A stretch of 21,064 bases of DNA, from IMG/VR virus record IMGVR_UViG_3300042387_002516, positions 1 to 21,064 of that record, one strand, 5' to 3'. Both the position numbers and the translations under genes were made by a program. Each line of letters begins with the position of its first letter. The first letter of the stretch is position 1. Of this stretch, positions 1 to 5,074 are shown piece by piece. The notes below the pieces were generated by a model. The model made no database searches. It saw nothing but the letters and a program-made list of their open reading frames with translations, and was not told where the DNA came from. This DNA is from a virus.

Positions 1-26
1 TTGATAACACAATTAAATAATTAAAT

Positions 27-239
27 ATGAACGTAAACGAATTAATGAACATGAACGACATGTACTATGTAGGAAACATATACGATGTAGACGGTGATGG
101 TTGGGTATCAAAAGCTGAGGCGCAAGCCATATTGAATGAATTGGGTATGGGTGATAATAATGGGAACTCAGGCGGATACGGTGACGAAACGCCAGCCGAG
201 TACAATAACATGAAGGTGCGTGTGGGAATGCGCGTGTAA
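27..239 (+). CDS. Small single EF-hand protein
   Basis: This 70-aa protein contains one canonical EF-hand calcium loop at residues 20-31, DVDGDGWVSKAE. Asp20, Asp22 and Asp24 occupy loop positions 1, 3 and 5, Ser28 is position 9, and Glu31 is the bidentate position 12; Gly25 sits at position 6 and Val27 at position 8. The loop is followed by a short helix (AEAQAILNELG) and a Gly/Asn-rich tail, and is preceded by a Met/Asn-rich helix. There is no signal peptide or membrane segment. Family knowledge says such loops bind Ca2+; that this one does is inference. A lone EF-hand usually dimerises or is structural. The ATG follows an A/T-rich leader with no Shine-Dalgarno, like other genes here. The downstream neighbour is a long non-coding stretch, so it is probably the last gene of its unit. 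The role is unknown. Confidence 0.7.
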   Translation: MNVNELMNMNDMYYVGNIYDVDGDGWVSKAEAQAILNELGMGDNNGNSGGYGDETPAEYNNMKVRVGMRV

Positions 240-256
240 AAAAAGAATCGCGGGCA

Positions 257-272
257 TCGGGCATACGCCCGA
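257..272 (+). other. Perfect GC-rich hairpin
   Basis: TCGGGC-ATAC-GCCCGA forms a 6-bp perfect stem with a 4-nt loop, 18 nt after the stop codon of the EF-hand gene. No T-run follows on either strand, so it is not a standard intrinsic terminator. It could stabilise the 3' end of the upstream mRNA or be part of a larger structured element. Confidence 0.5.
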
Positions 273-283
273 GCCTTCGAAAG

Positions 284-354
284 TATCGGGACGATATCGG
301 TTGATAGCGATCCGATAGCGGTTTGATTGCGGAGTGCTCCCATGCTAATTGCGG
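284..354. repeat. Helically phased 10-11-bp degenerate repeat array
   Basis: Successive units are TATCGGGACGA (284-294), TATCGGTTGA (295-304), TAGCGATCCGA (305-315), TAGCGGTTTGA (316-326) and TTGCGGAGTGC (327-337). After one degenerate unit, TTGCGG recurs at 349-354. The consensus is TA(T/G)CGGnnnGA. The period of 10-11 bp equals one DNA helical turn and is not a multiple of three, so this is not a coding repeat. Internal complementarity also exists: TATCGG at 295-300 pairs with CCGATA at 312-317. A protein-binding array or a structured RNA are the two natural readings; neither is shown by the sequence alone. Confidence 0.5.
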
Positions 355-448
355 TCCATCGACGGCGCGTGGTTGTGGCAAAAAAAAGACGGGTATGTTC
401 AACAGAAACACGATCTCTACGCCCCGACAGTATATACGCATATACCCC

Positions 449-456
449 ATATTTAT
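449..456 (+). promoter_or_regulatory. ATATTTAT motif copy, candidate late promoter element
   Basis: This is the same 8-mer found immediately upstream of seven start codons in the window. Here it lies 149 nt before the nearest supported start (606), so it would give a long leader containing the 463-488 hairpin and the 544-561 dyad, or it may be a chance copy. Confidence 0.25.
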
Positions 457-543
457 TCGCGAAGTTCCATTTAACCCATTTTGGAACTACTTTATAAAAC
501 CGCAAAACTACCTCTAATACACTTTTTTACGTCGACAAAAGGA

Positions 544-561
544 TATATGTATTCACATATA
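544..561. promoter_or_regulatory. Dyad-symmetric element upstream of small-gene cluster
   Basis: TATATGT-ATTC-ACATATA is a perfect 7-bp inverted repeat around a 4-nt centre, ending 44 nt before the ATG at 606. It could be an operator or an mRNA hairpin in the leader of the 606-1438 cluster. The arms are A/T-rich, so chance occurrence in this AT-rich DNA is not excluded. Confidence 0.3.
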
Positions 562-605
562 AAACACACAAACGTACCCATATCATACGTAACAACATAT
601 AATCT

Positions 606-785
606 ATGCAAAAGTATATACAAGACAGCATGATGCTAACAAAAGAAGCATTTATCGAAGCAGCATTACGCCAACACCAACAACAAGCAACACAATATGG
701 ATTAACACTCGACGAATGGCAACACGCTATAATAAGTGGATCGGTTGTTGAGGCAAAATCCCCATCCGATCTTCCACCTAAATAA
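606..785 (+). CDS. Hypothetical 59-aa protein
   Basis: ATG (606) to TAA (783-785) gives 59 aa, beginning MQKYIQDSMMLTKEAF and ending SPSDLPPK. It is hydrophilic and predicted largely helical in the first two thirds (LTKEAFIEAALRQHQQQ), with a Gln-rich stretch and a LTLDEWQHAI segment, then a flexible Pro/Ser tail. There is no signal peptide, membrane segment or recognisable motif. The codon pattern and the 7-nt gap to the nuclease-like gene at 793 support a real gene in the same unit. An internal start at residue 9 or 10 (MMLTKEAF) is possible. I do not recognise the family. Confidence 0.6.
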   Translation: MQKYIQDSMMLTKEAFIEAALRQHQQQATQYGLTLDEWQHAIISGSVVEAKSPSDLPPK

Positions 786-792
786 TTAGGTT

Positions 793-1281
793 ATGAAACT
801 CCTTACACACGATGAAGCTAAGCTATATCGCCCATTAGACAGTAGCGACATACGTTACAATATGCGCCGCGCTATTGCTTACACCCTTACCCCCATCCAT
901 GATACTCCAGGTTGGGAAGAAATTACATATTATGGCGCAGCCTGGATAGATCCAACTGATATACCACAGCACCCCCATTATATTTACATTCTCGTTAACC
1001 CATCTATTCCAGGTATATGTAAGATTGGCTTTACTACCACGACAGTATACGATAGGGTTAAGCAGATTAATTCAGCTACGGGTGTAATTACACCTTGGTA
1101 CGCGGTATTCACATATAAGTGTCCAGATGGTCGTTCGCTTGAGCAAGATATACACACACATCTTGAAGATATTGGTGTACGTGTTAATCCTAAGCGTGAA
1201 GGATTTCAAATATCATCTGATGATGCGCGCGTTGTTATTGAAAATATAGGTAAAAAATATAAATCAAATGAAATCAATTAA
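793..1281 (+). CDS. T5orf172 / GIY-YIG superfamily nuclease-like protein
   Basis: This 162-aa protein has an N-terminal extension (residues 1-60) and a C-terminal domain (about 62-155) matching the T5orf172/MUG113 branch of the GIY-YIG fold. The first strand HYIYILVN (62-69) replaces GIY. KIGFTTTTVYDRVKQIN (77-93) holds the second motif and the conserved Arg88. A helix with Glu117 (SLEQDIHTHL) is where GIY-YIG enzymes place the metal-binding Glu, followed by the family's REGF (135-138). GIY-YIG proteins cut or bind DNA with one metal ion; family members in phages include homing endonucleases and uncharacterised proteins. Activity here is inference. The gene lies 7 nt after the 59-aa ORF and overlaps the next small membrane-protein gene by 14 nt, so the three are probably co-transcribed. 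Confidence 0.75.
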   Translation: MKLLTHDEAKLYRPLDSSDIRYNMRRAIAYTLTPIHDTPGWEEITYYGAAWIDPTDIPQHPHYIYILVNPSIPGICKIGFTTTTVYDRVKQINSATGVITPWYAVFTYKCPDGRSLEQDIHTHLEDIGVRVNPKREGFQISSDDARVVIENIGKKYKSNEIN

Positions 1282-1438
1282 TATTTTAATAGGATTATTA
1301 GGTCATTTAATCTTAATTCATCTCCACCGTTATAGTATGAATATCGTTGGTATTAATTTACTACAATTTATTGGATTTATGATGTTACACGCGATATGGC
1401 ATTTTTTAGTTGCTAAACGATTGTATATACGTATCTAG
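1268..1438 (+). CDS. Small two-helix membrane protein (56 aa)
   Basis: The ATG lies inside the end of the nuclease-like gene (14-nt overlap, different frame) and the ORF ends at TAG 1436-1438. It encodes 56 aa with two hydrophobic segments, residues 4-19 (INILIGLLGHLILIHL) and about 30-48 (NLLQFIGFMMLHAIWHFLV), and a basic C-terminus (AKRLYIRI). This predicts a hairpin inner-membrane protein. The overlap implies translational coupling. Small phage membrane proteins of this shape can be holins, superinfection-exclusion proteins or membrane anchors. The nearest lytic enzyme is about 7.5 kb away, so a holin assignment is only a possibility. Confidence 0.55.
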   Translation: MKSINILIGLLGHLILIHLHRYSMNIVGINLLQFIGFMMLHAIWHFLVAKRLYIRI

Positions 1439-1495
1439 GTAGTTGGAGTGGTAGCCACAAAACTATAATGGGGTCTATGTTTTGTTCAATTTCAT

Positions 1496-1503
1496 ATATT
1501 TAT
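1496..1503 (+). promoter_or_regulatory. Candidate late promoter element (ATATTTAT) for 1512
   Basis: ATATTTAT ends 8 nt before ATG 1512. TTTG (1481-1484) lies upstream, with the two motifs starting 15 nt apart; similar TTTG spacing (13 and 14 nt) occurs before the 9618 and 15612 genes. It starts a new unit after the 606-1438 cluster. Confidence 0.5.
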
Positions 1504-1511
1504 TACTGACA

Positions 1512-2018
1512 ATGGCTACATTTAAAATTAAACTCGAAGATAAAGCTGCTTTCCTTAACCGTGTGGAAAAGGCTGGTGTTGGTTTAGATACTGACCAAGT
1601 TGTAGATAATAAATTAGAGGGATATTTTGAGGTAACTGTTGACGAACCAAAACAATTAGAAGTAGTTAATACTATTTTAAAACAATCTCCAAAAATAAAT
1701 CAAATGGAATCCAAAAAGAAAAAATTGACTAAAGACGAATTAAAAGAAATGGTTCGTCAAGAATTACAAGCCGTTTTAGCTGAAAAGAAAAAAGTTAAAG
1801 ACGAAGAAAAAAAAGAAAAACTAGATGAGCAAACTTTAGAAGAATCTCCAGTAATGGATATTTTAGGTATCTTAGCTGGTGTTGGTGGTTTAGGTTTAAG
1901 CAGTGCTGCTATTTTAAAAGCACAAGATATGCTTAAAACTAAAAATCCAGAATTGTATCAAAAGTTACAAAGCATGAGCAGCGCTATTACTAAAGCTGAT
2001 CCATCTAAGAAATTATAA
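1512..2018 (+). CDS. Conserved-type small phage protein, helical with hydrophobic C-terminal segment
   Basis: I chose ATG 1512 (MATFKIKLED), giving 168 aa, over the in-frame TTG at 1482, because the TTG would place the ATATTTAT motif inside the gene and add an unrelated hydrophobic leader. The N-terminal 60 residues form an alpha/beta unit (FKIKLEDKAAFLNRVEKAG, then YFEVTVDEPKQLEVVNTIL). Next is a highly charged Lys/Glu helix (about 65-110), including KLTKDELKEMVRQEL, and then a hydrophobic Gly-rich stretch (about 113-133) that could insert in a membrane. The gene is followed by a strong intrinsic terminator, so it is probably monocistronic or last in its unit. I do not know its function; resemblance to small proteins of other large phages is from memory only. 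Confidence 0.65.
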   Translation: MATFKIKLEDKAAFLNRVEKAGVGLDTDQVVDNKLEGYFEVTVDEPKQLEVVNTILKQSPKINQMESKKKKLTKDELKEMVRQELQAVLAEKKKVKDEEKKEKLDEQTLEESPVMDILGILAGVGGLGLSSAAILKAQDMLKTKNPELYQKLQSMSSAITKADPSKKL

Positions 2019-2044
2019 TATTTTTTGGTAAGTTGGAATTAATT

Positions 2045-2071
2045 GGGTAACTCGAAAGAGTTGCCCTTTTT
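2045..2071 (+). terminator. Rho-independent terminator
   Basis: GGGTAACTC-GAAA-GAGTTGCCC forms a 9-bp stem (one T-G wobble) closed by a GAAA tetraloop, followed directly by TTTTTCTTT. It lies 26 nt after the stop codon of the 1512 gene and ends that transcription unit on the + strand. It is the only textbook intrinsic terminator I found in the window. Confidence 0.85.
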
Positions 2072-2112
2072 CTTTGGAGGTATAAAATATCTTTCGTAAC
2101 TTCCACCTACGC

Positions 2113-2169
2113 GGGTTGGGAAAAAGGAAATGGGGGAATGGAAAAAACGGCGAGGGGTTGGGGAACGGG
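2113..2169 (+). other. G-tract-rich spacer, possible G-quadruplex
   Basis: Six runs of three or more G occur in 57 nt (2113-2115, 2118-2120, 2132-2136, 2154-2157, 2160-2163, 2167-2169) in otherwise AT-rich DNA. It lies between the terminator and the ATATTTAT motif, so it is upstream of the predicted start of the next transcript. The loops are uneven (2-17 nt), so a canonical short-loop quadruplex is not guaranteed. Confidence 0.35.
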
Positions 2170-2178
2170 AAAGCACGT

Positions 2179-2186
2179 ATATTTAT
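2179..2186 (+). promoter_or_regulatory. Candidate late promoter element (ATATTTAT) for 2202
   Basis: ATATTTAT ends 15 nt before ATG 2202. It lies just downstream of the intrinsic terminator and the G-rich spacer, exactly where a new unit (2202-2671, possibly on to 3495) must start. Confidence 0.5.
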
Positions 2187-2201
2187 ATATAAACATATAT
2201 T

Positions 2202-2399
2202 ATGAAATTTAAAGACAACGTATTAGATAAATTAGTACAACTAGAAGCTAGTGTAAATAAAGTACAGTTTCAAGTAAATAGAGGAATGGGTCAAGATCAA
2301 ACATTAGAATCTATTGATCAAGTAAAAGAACAAATTGAAAAAATCCGTGAAATTGTATCTTTAGAACAAGATAATTTTGCACAACAATTCGCTAGATAA
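2202..2399 (+). CDS. Small coiled-coil protein (65 aa)
   Basis: This 65-aa protein is almost entirely helical, with heptad-like spacing of hydrophobics (VLDKLVQLEASVNKVQFQV, then SIDQVKEQIEKIREIVSLE) broken by a GMGQ turn near residue 29. It looks like a helical hairpin or a short oligomeric coiled coil. No membrane segment or catalytic motif is visible. Its TAA overlaps the next ATG by one base (TAATG), indicating translational coupling with the membrane-anchored partner at 2399. Function is unknown; the pairing suggests the two small proteins work together. Confidence 0.65.
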   Translation: MKFKDNVLDKLVQLEASVNKVQFQVNRGMGQDQTLESIDQVKEQIEKIREIVSLEQDNFAQQFAR

Positions 2400-2671
2400 T
2401 GTGGTTAACAATATTAATTATACATGTTATTGAATTAGCTGTGGTTGGAGCGGTTTTACTTATTAGACGTAATAATGCTCTAGAGAAAGCAGTTGTTCAA
2501 CAACGTGAATTTATCGATGCAATTGGTATTATAATTGCTAATTCTGATGCTAAATTAAAAGAACTAGATACATTAGGTGCTTTTCAAGCTGATGATGAGG
2601 TAGGTACTTTCTTTACTAACTTAAGAGATATCCAAAACATCATAAACGACTTTAACACTTCTCAAAAGTAG
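2399..2671 (+). CDS. Small membrane-anchored helical protein (90 aa)
   Basis: The N-terminus is a single strong transmembrane helix (about residues 2-23, WLTILIIHVIELAVVGAVLL) followed by RR, predicting an N-out/C-in anchor. The remaining 65 residues are acidic and helical, with probable coiled coil (ALEKAVVQQREFIDAIG and DAKLKELDTLG). It is coupled by a 1-nt overlap to the 65-aa coiled-coil gene. A topology with one N-terminal helix and a cytoplasmic coiled coil resembles some phage spanin-, Rz- or membrane-tether-type proteins, but there is no lipobox or partner signature, so no function is assigned. Confidence 0.6.
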   Translation: MWLTILIIHVIELAVVGAVLLIRRNNALEKAVVQQREFIDAIGIIIANSDAKLKELDTLGAFQADDEVGTFFTNLRDIQNIINDFNTSQK

Positions 2672-2724
2672 TTTGGTTATGTAATTTCCCTTCCATATAT
2701 TGGGAGTAAAACTAGGAAATCACT

Positions 2725-3495
2725 ATGTCTTATTACGATAATTATGATATATTTGCTGACGACGATAAGTTAGCACTTACTAAACGAGGTAAACCGCGTA
2801 AGCGTAAACCAAAAGAACCTCGTATCTATTTTACTCAAGATACCGAAGATGCTATTGTTGAGTATCTTATTACAGTTGATACTGCTGAGCGTAATCGCAT
2901 TTACAATGAGCGTATTGAATATGGCTTTTATAAATTAGCCGAGAATATTATTCATACGTTTAAATTTTATTATACCGATACTGATACTATTGAAGAACTC
3001 AAGCACGAGGTAATTACATTTCTGCTTGAGAAACTTCATTTATATAAGCCTGAGAAGGGTAAAGCATTTAGTTATTTTGGTACTATTGCTAAACGTTACT
3101 TAATCGTTTATAACGAAAACAACTATAAGAAACTTCAAGAAAAAGTTGATGTGGATGAATCTGATGAGGATCAAATGCACTTATATGAGAACGATCGTAA
3201 CATAGAAAATATGTTAGACGGAAATGGATTTATGGATCAATATATTAAGTATATAGATACTCATTTATTTAAGTTATTCCCAAAGAAACAAGACGCTCAA
3301 ACAGCAGACGCCATAGTTGAATTATTTCGCAAACGTGAAACATTAGAAATATTTAATAAAAAGGCATTATACATTTACATACGCGAAATTACCGACGTAT
3401 CTACTCCTCAGATTACTAAAATTATTAAGAAACTTAAAATCATCTATGTCCAGCTGTATAATGAATATTATAAGCACGGCCATATAAAGATTTAA
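2725..3495 (+). CDS. gp55-like sigma factor for late transcription
   Basis: The protein has 256 aa. A basic N-terminal patch (RGKPRKRKPK, 21-30) precedes a helical sigma region 2-like domain (about 60-130) containing LHLYKPEKGKAFSYFGTIAK (104-123), the F-x-P-x-x-G-x-x-F-x-Y-F pattern shared by phage late sigma factors and sigma-70 region 2. An acidic linker follows (VDVDESDEDQ, 141-150). The C-terminus has a helix-turn-helix-like stretch (214-238, with EITDVSTPQITKIIKKLK) resembling region 4. T4 gp55 is 185 aa and lacks a true region 4, so this protein is longer. Its expected role is to redirect host RNA polymerase to late promoters, in T4 together with gp33 and the sliding clamp; I see no gp33 here. 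An AGGA sequence precedes the ATG, a rare Shine-Dalgarno-like start in this window. The gene lies directly before the baseplate block. Confidence 0.75.
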   Translation: MSYYDNYDIFADDDKLALTKRGKPRKRKPKEPRIYFTQDTEDAIVEYLITVDTAERNRIYNERIEYGFYKLAENIIHTFKFYYTDTDTIEELKHEVITFLLEKLHLYKPEKGKAFSYFGTIAKRYLIVYNENNYKKLQEKVDVDESDEDQMHLYENDRNIENMLDGNGFMDQYIKYIDTHLFKLFPKKQDAQTADAIVELFRKRETLEIFNKKALYIYIREITDVSTPQITKIIKKLKIIYVQLYNEYYKHGHIKI

Positions 3496-3501
3496 TTATT
3501 C

Positions 3502-3509
3502 ATATTTAT
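3502..3509 (+). promoter_or_regulatory. Candidate late promoter element (ATATTTAT) for the baseplate block
   Basis: ATATTTAT ends 14 nt before ATG 3524 and begins 7 nt after the sigma-factor stop. The longer string ATATTTATTGATA is identical to the copy at 18762. It heads an apparently continuous run of coupled genes from 3524 to 6351. Confidence 0.5.
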
Positions 3510-3523
3510 TGATAAACGCAATT

Positions 3524-3901
3524 ATGGCTAATTTTAATGATGTAGAAGTATTTGATGGTATGTCCTTATCGGACCTGTTTAAGAAAATACACAAGAATAA
3601 TAAGGATATTGATAAAAAGATTGAGGATTTTATTGATACAATGAAACCAATGGCGACAGCTAACGTGGGGAATGCCACAAATTTAATGCCTGTTGTTAAG
3701 GATTTAATTGATGTTAACGTAAAAAATAACGAACAATTAGTTAAGATGGCAGCTATTGCACAACGTGCAGCTACTTCAAGCAATAATAATGGTGAAGAAT
3801 TAATTAATATGGATGAAATCCATGCTTTATTAGAAGAACAAAAACAAGTAGAAGATAATAGTAAGAAATTATTACAACAAGCCCCACAATATCAAGCTTA
3901 A
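3524..3901 (+). CDS. Helical structural or assembly protein (125 aa)
   Basis: I chose ATG 3524 (MANFNDVEVF) over the upstream in-frame TTG at 3509, which overlaps the ATATTTAT motif. The 125-aa protein is helical throughout (SLSDLFKKIHKNNKDIDKKI, then LMPVVKDLIDVNVKNNEQLV), with a second helix near the C-terminus (DEIHALLEEQKQVEDNSKKL) and a Gln-rich end. There is no signal or membrane segment. The stop codon abuts the next ATG (TAAATG) of the gp5-like gene, so the two are co-translated. The position suggests a baseplate or tail assembly component, perhaps a chaperone or a small hub protein. I do not recognise the family firmly. Confidence 0.65.
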   Translation: MANFNDVEVFDGMSLSDLFKKIHKNNKDIDKKIEDFIDTMKPMATANVGNATNLMPVVKDLIDVNVKNNEQLVKMAAIAQRAATSSNNNGEELINMDEIHALLEEQKQVEDNSKKLLQQAPQYQA

Positions 3902-5074
3902 ATGAGAGTAAGAGAAAATTTATCGTCTGTTGTCTCATCAATAGGAAAAAATAACTTTACCCCCGCTGTTAAAGCTTCGGTAGGAAGAGTTTATGGTGTT
4001 GTTACAACTGAAAATACTCCTACTAAAGCTATGTTTGAAAAAGCAGGAGGATATAGTGGTATAGGAACTATATTTTACCTTGATTACGATCAAGCTAAAA
4101 ATATTGCTGGAGAAAATAATGATAATTTTTTTAATACTTGCAAAACAGCTAAACCATTATACCCCCAATTCCAGTACTACCCTATATTAGGGGAATTAGT
4201 TTATTTAGAAGAATTACCTTCAGCTGCTTCTCAAATTACTTCTACCTCAACTCAAAAGTATTATATTAGTACTATTAATTTATGGGGTAATAACCAACAA
4301 AACTCACAACCATCTTCAGATAAAGCTAATTTAGGGATTACATTTATTGAAAATCCTAATATTAAACCTTTATTATCTTTTGAAGGTGATCATATTATAC
4401 AAGGTAGACAAGGTGCTGGGTTGAGATTTAGTTCAACAACTAAACTATATAGTGATTTAAATGAATGGAGCAATATAGGGAACGATGATAGTCCTATTAC
4501 TATTTTAACAAATGGATTTAATTATAATCCAAATGAAATATATCATGTTGAACAAATAAACAACGATAATTCTTCTATTTATTTATCTTCAACACAACAA
4601 ATTCCTTTACAGACAGACAGAACAGGAACTTTAAATCCATTAACTAAACCTATAGAGGTATCTAAATACTTTAATTCTCAAGTTGTTATTAATAGTGATA
4701 GGGTAGTATTAAATTCTAAACGAGATGAAGTAATGATTTTTGCTAAATCAAATATTGAGTTAAATACTAAAAATATTATTAATTTAAATGCTAGTGAACG
4801 TGTTCATCTTAATAGTAATACGGTTTTTTTAGGTACTGTAAATAATAACTTACCAACAGAACCATTAGTATTGGGTGATAGATTAAATACTTTATTAGAA
4901 AATTTACTTGATAGTTTATATACTTTTGGTAGTACATTATCGTCTGTTGTTGGTTCACCTGAAGGAGCTCCTGCTATAGACATTAATATGGCTGCTGAAG
5001 GTTTATTAAATGATCTTGATAGAATTAACAATAATCTAGAAGGAATTTTATCACAACAAAACTTTACAGCTTAA
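3902..5074 (+). CDS. gp5-like baseplate central spike / hub protein
   Basis: In this 390-aa protein the N-terminal part (about 20-125) is a beta domain of the OB-fold type seen in gp5/VgrG spikes (ASVGRVYGVVTTENTP, then IGTIFYLDY, and YPILGELVYLEELP). A conserved turn-rich section follows (EGDHIIQGRQGAGLRFSS, 161-178), typical of spike proteins in large marine and freshwater phages. Residues 258-312 have short alternating-hydrophobic repeats (VVINSDRVVL, then IFAKSNIELN, INLNASERVHL, NTVFLG) that fit the triangular beta-helix of a membrane-piercing spike. The C-terminus (323-390) is helical. Unlike T4 gp5, no lysozyme domain is present; the GH19 enzyme at 8974 might supply that activity. The stop overlaps the next start by one base. 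Family placement is by pattern and gene order. Confidence 0.65.
   Translation: MRVRENLSSVVSSIGKNNFTPAVKASVGRVYGVVTTENTPTKAMFEKAGGYSGIGTIFYLDYDQAKNIAGENNDNFFNTCKTAKPLYPQFQYYPILGELVYLEELPSAASQITSTSTQKYYISTINLWGNNQQNSQPSSDKANLGITFIENPNIKPLLSFEGDHIIQGRQGAGLRFSSTTKLYSDLNEWSNIGNDDSPITILTNGFNYNPNEIYHVEQINNDNSSIYLSSTQQIPLQTDRTGTLNPLTKPIEVSKYFNSQVVINSDRVVLNSKRDEVMIFAKSNIELNTKNIINLNASERVHLNSNTVFLGTVNNNLPTEPLVLGDRLNTLLENLLDSLYTFGSTLSSVVGSPEGAPAIDINMAAEGLLNDLDRINNNLEGILSQQNFTA

Larger units (their letters stand above)
240..605. other. Non-coding stretch, GC-richer in its first half
   Basis: No convincing gene lies here. The first part (about 240-420) is visibly richer in G+C than the rest of the window. 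It contains a perfect hairpin (257-272) and an array of phased short repeats (284-354). The second part is A/T-rich and holds one copy of the ATATTTAT motif (449-456), an imperfect-loop hairpin AGTTCCA/TGGAACT (463-469 with 482-488) and a dyad TATATGT-ATTC-ACATATA (544-561). A 51-codon ATG ORF (342-497) and long reverse-strand ORFs cross the region. They look like chance openings because they run through the repeats and hairpins. The stretch separates the EF-hand gene from the 606-1438 gene cluster, so a regulatory or structured-RNA role is plausible. Confidence 0.6.

Noticed and set aside
257-300. tRNA-like fold around GAGCCTTCGAAAG
   Set aside because: The TTCGAAA resembles a T-loop, but the flanks do not pair as a T-stem and no acceptor or anticodon arm can be built.
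342-497. 51-codon + strand ATG ORF in the island
   Set aside because: It runs through the ATATTTAT copy and the 463-488 hairpin, is rich in CGA/CGG/CGC Arg codons rarely used nearby, and shows no protein-like pattern.
65-505. Long reverse-strand ORF (146 aa) across the non-coding island and the EF-hand gene
   Set aside because: It opposes the EF-hand gene, another overlapping reverse frame is also open there, the composition is unlike the neighbours, and every supported gene is on the + strand. GC-rich DNA opens frames by chance.
1448-1458. GTGG-TAG-CCAC hairpin after the 56-aa gene
   Set aside because: It has only four pairs with a 3-nt loop and no T-run directly after; likely chance.
2682-2722. 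Hairpin/terminator before the sigma gene (ATTTCCC...GGGA...GGAAAT)
   Set aside because: The stem is interrupted by long unpaired bases and lacks a T-run; too weak to call.
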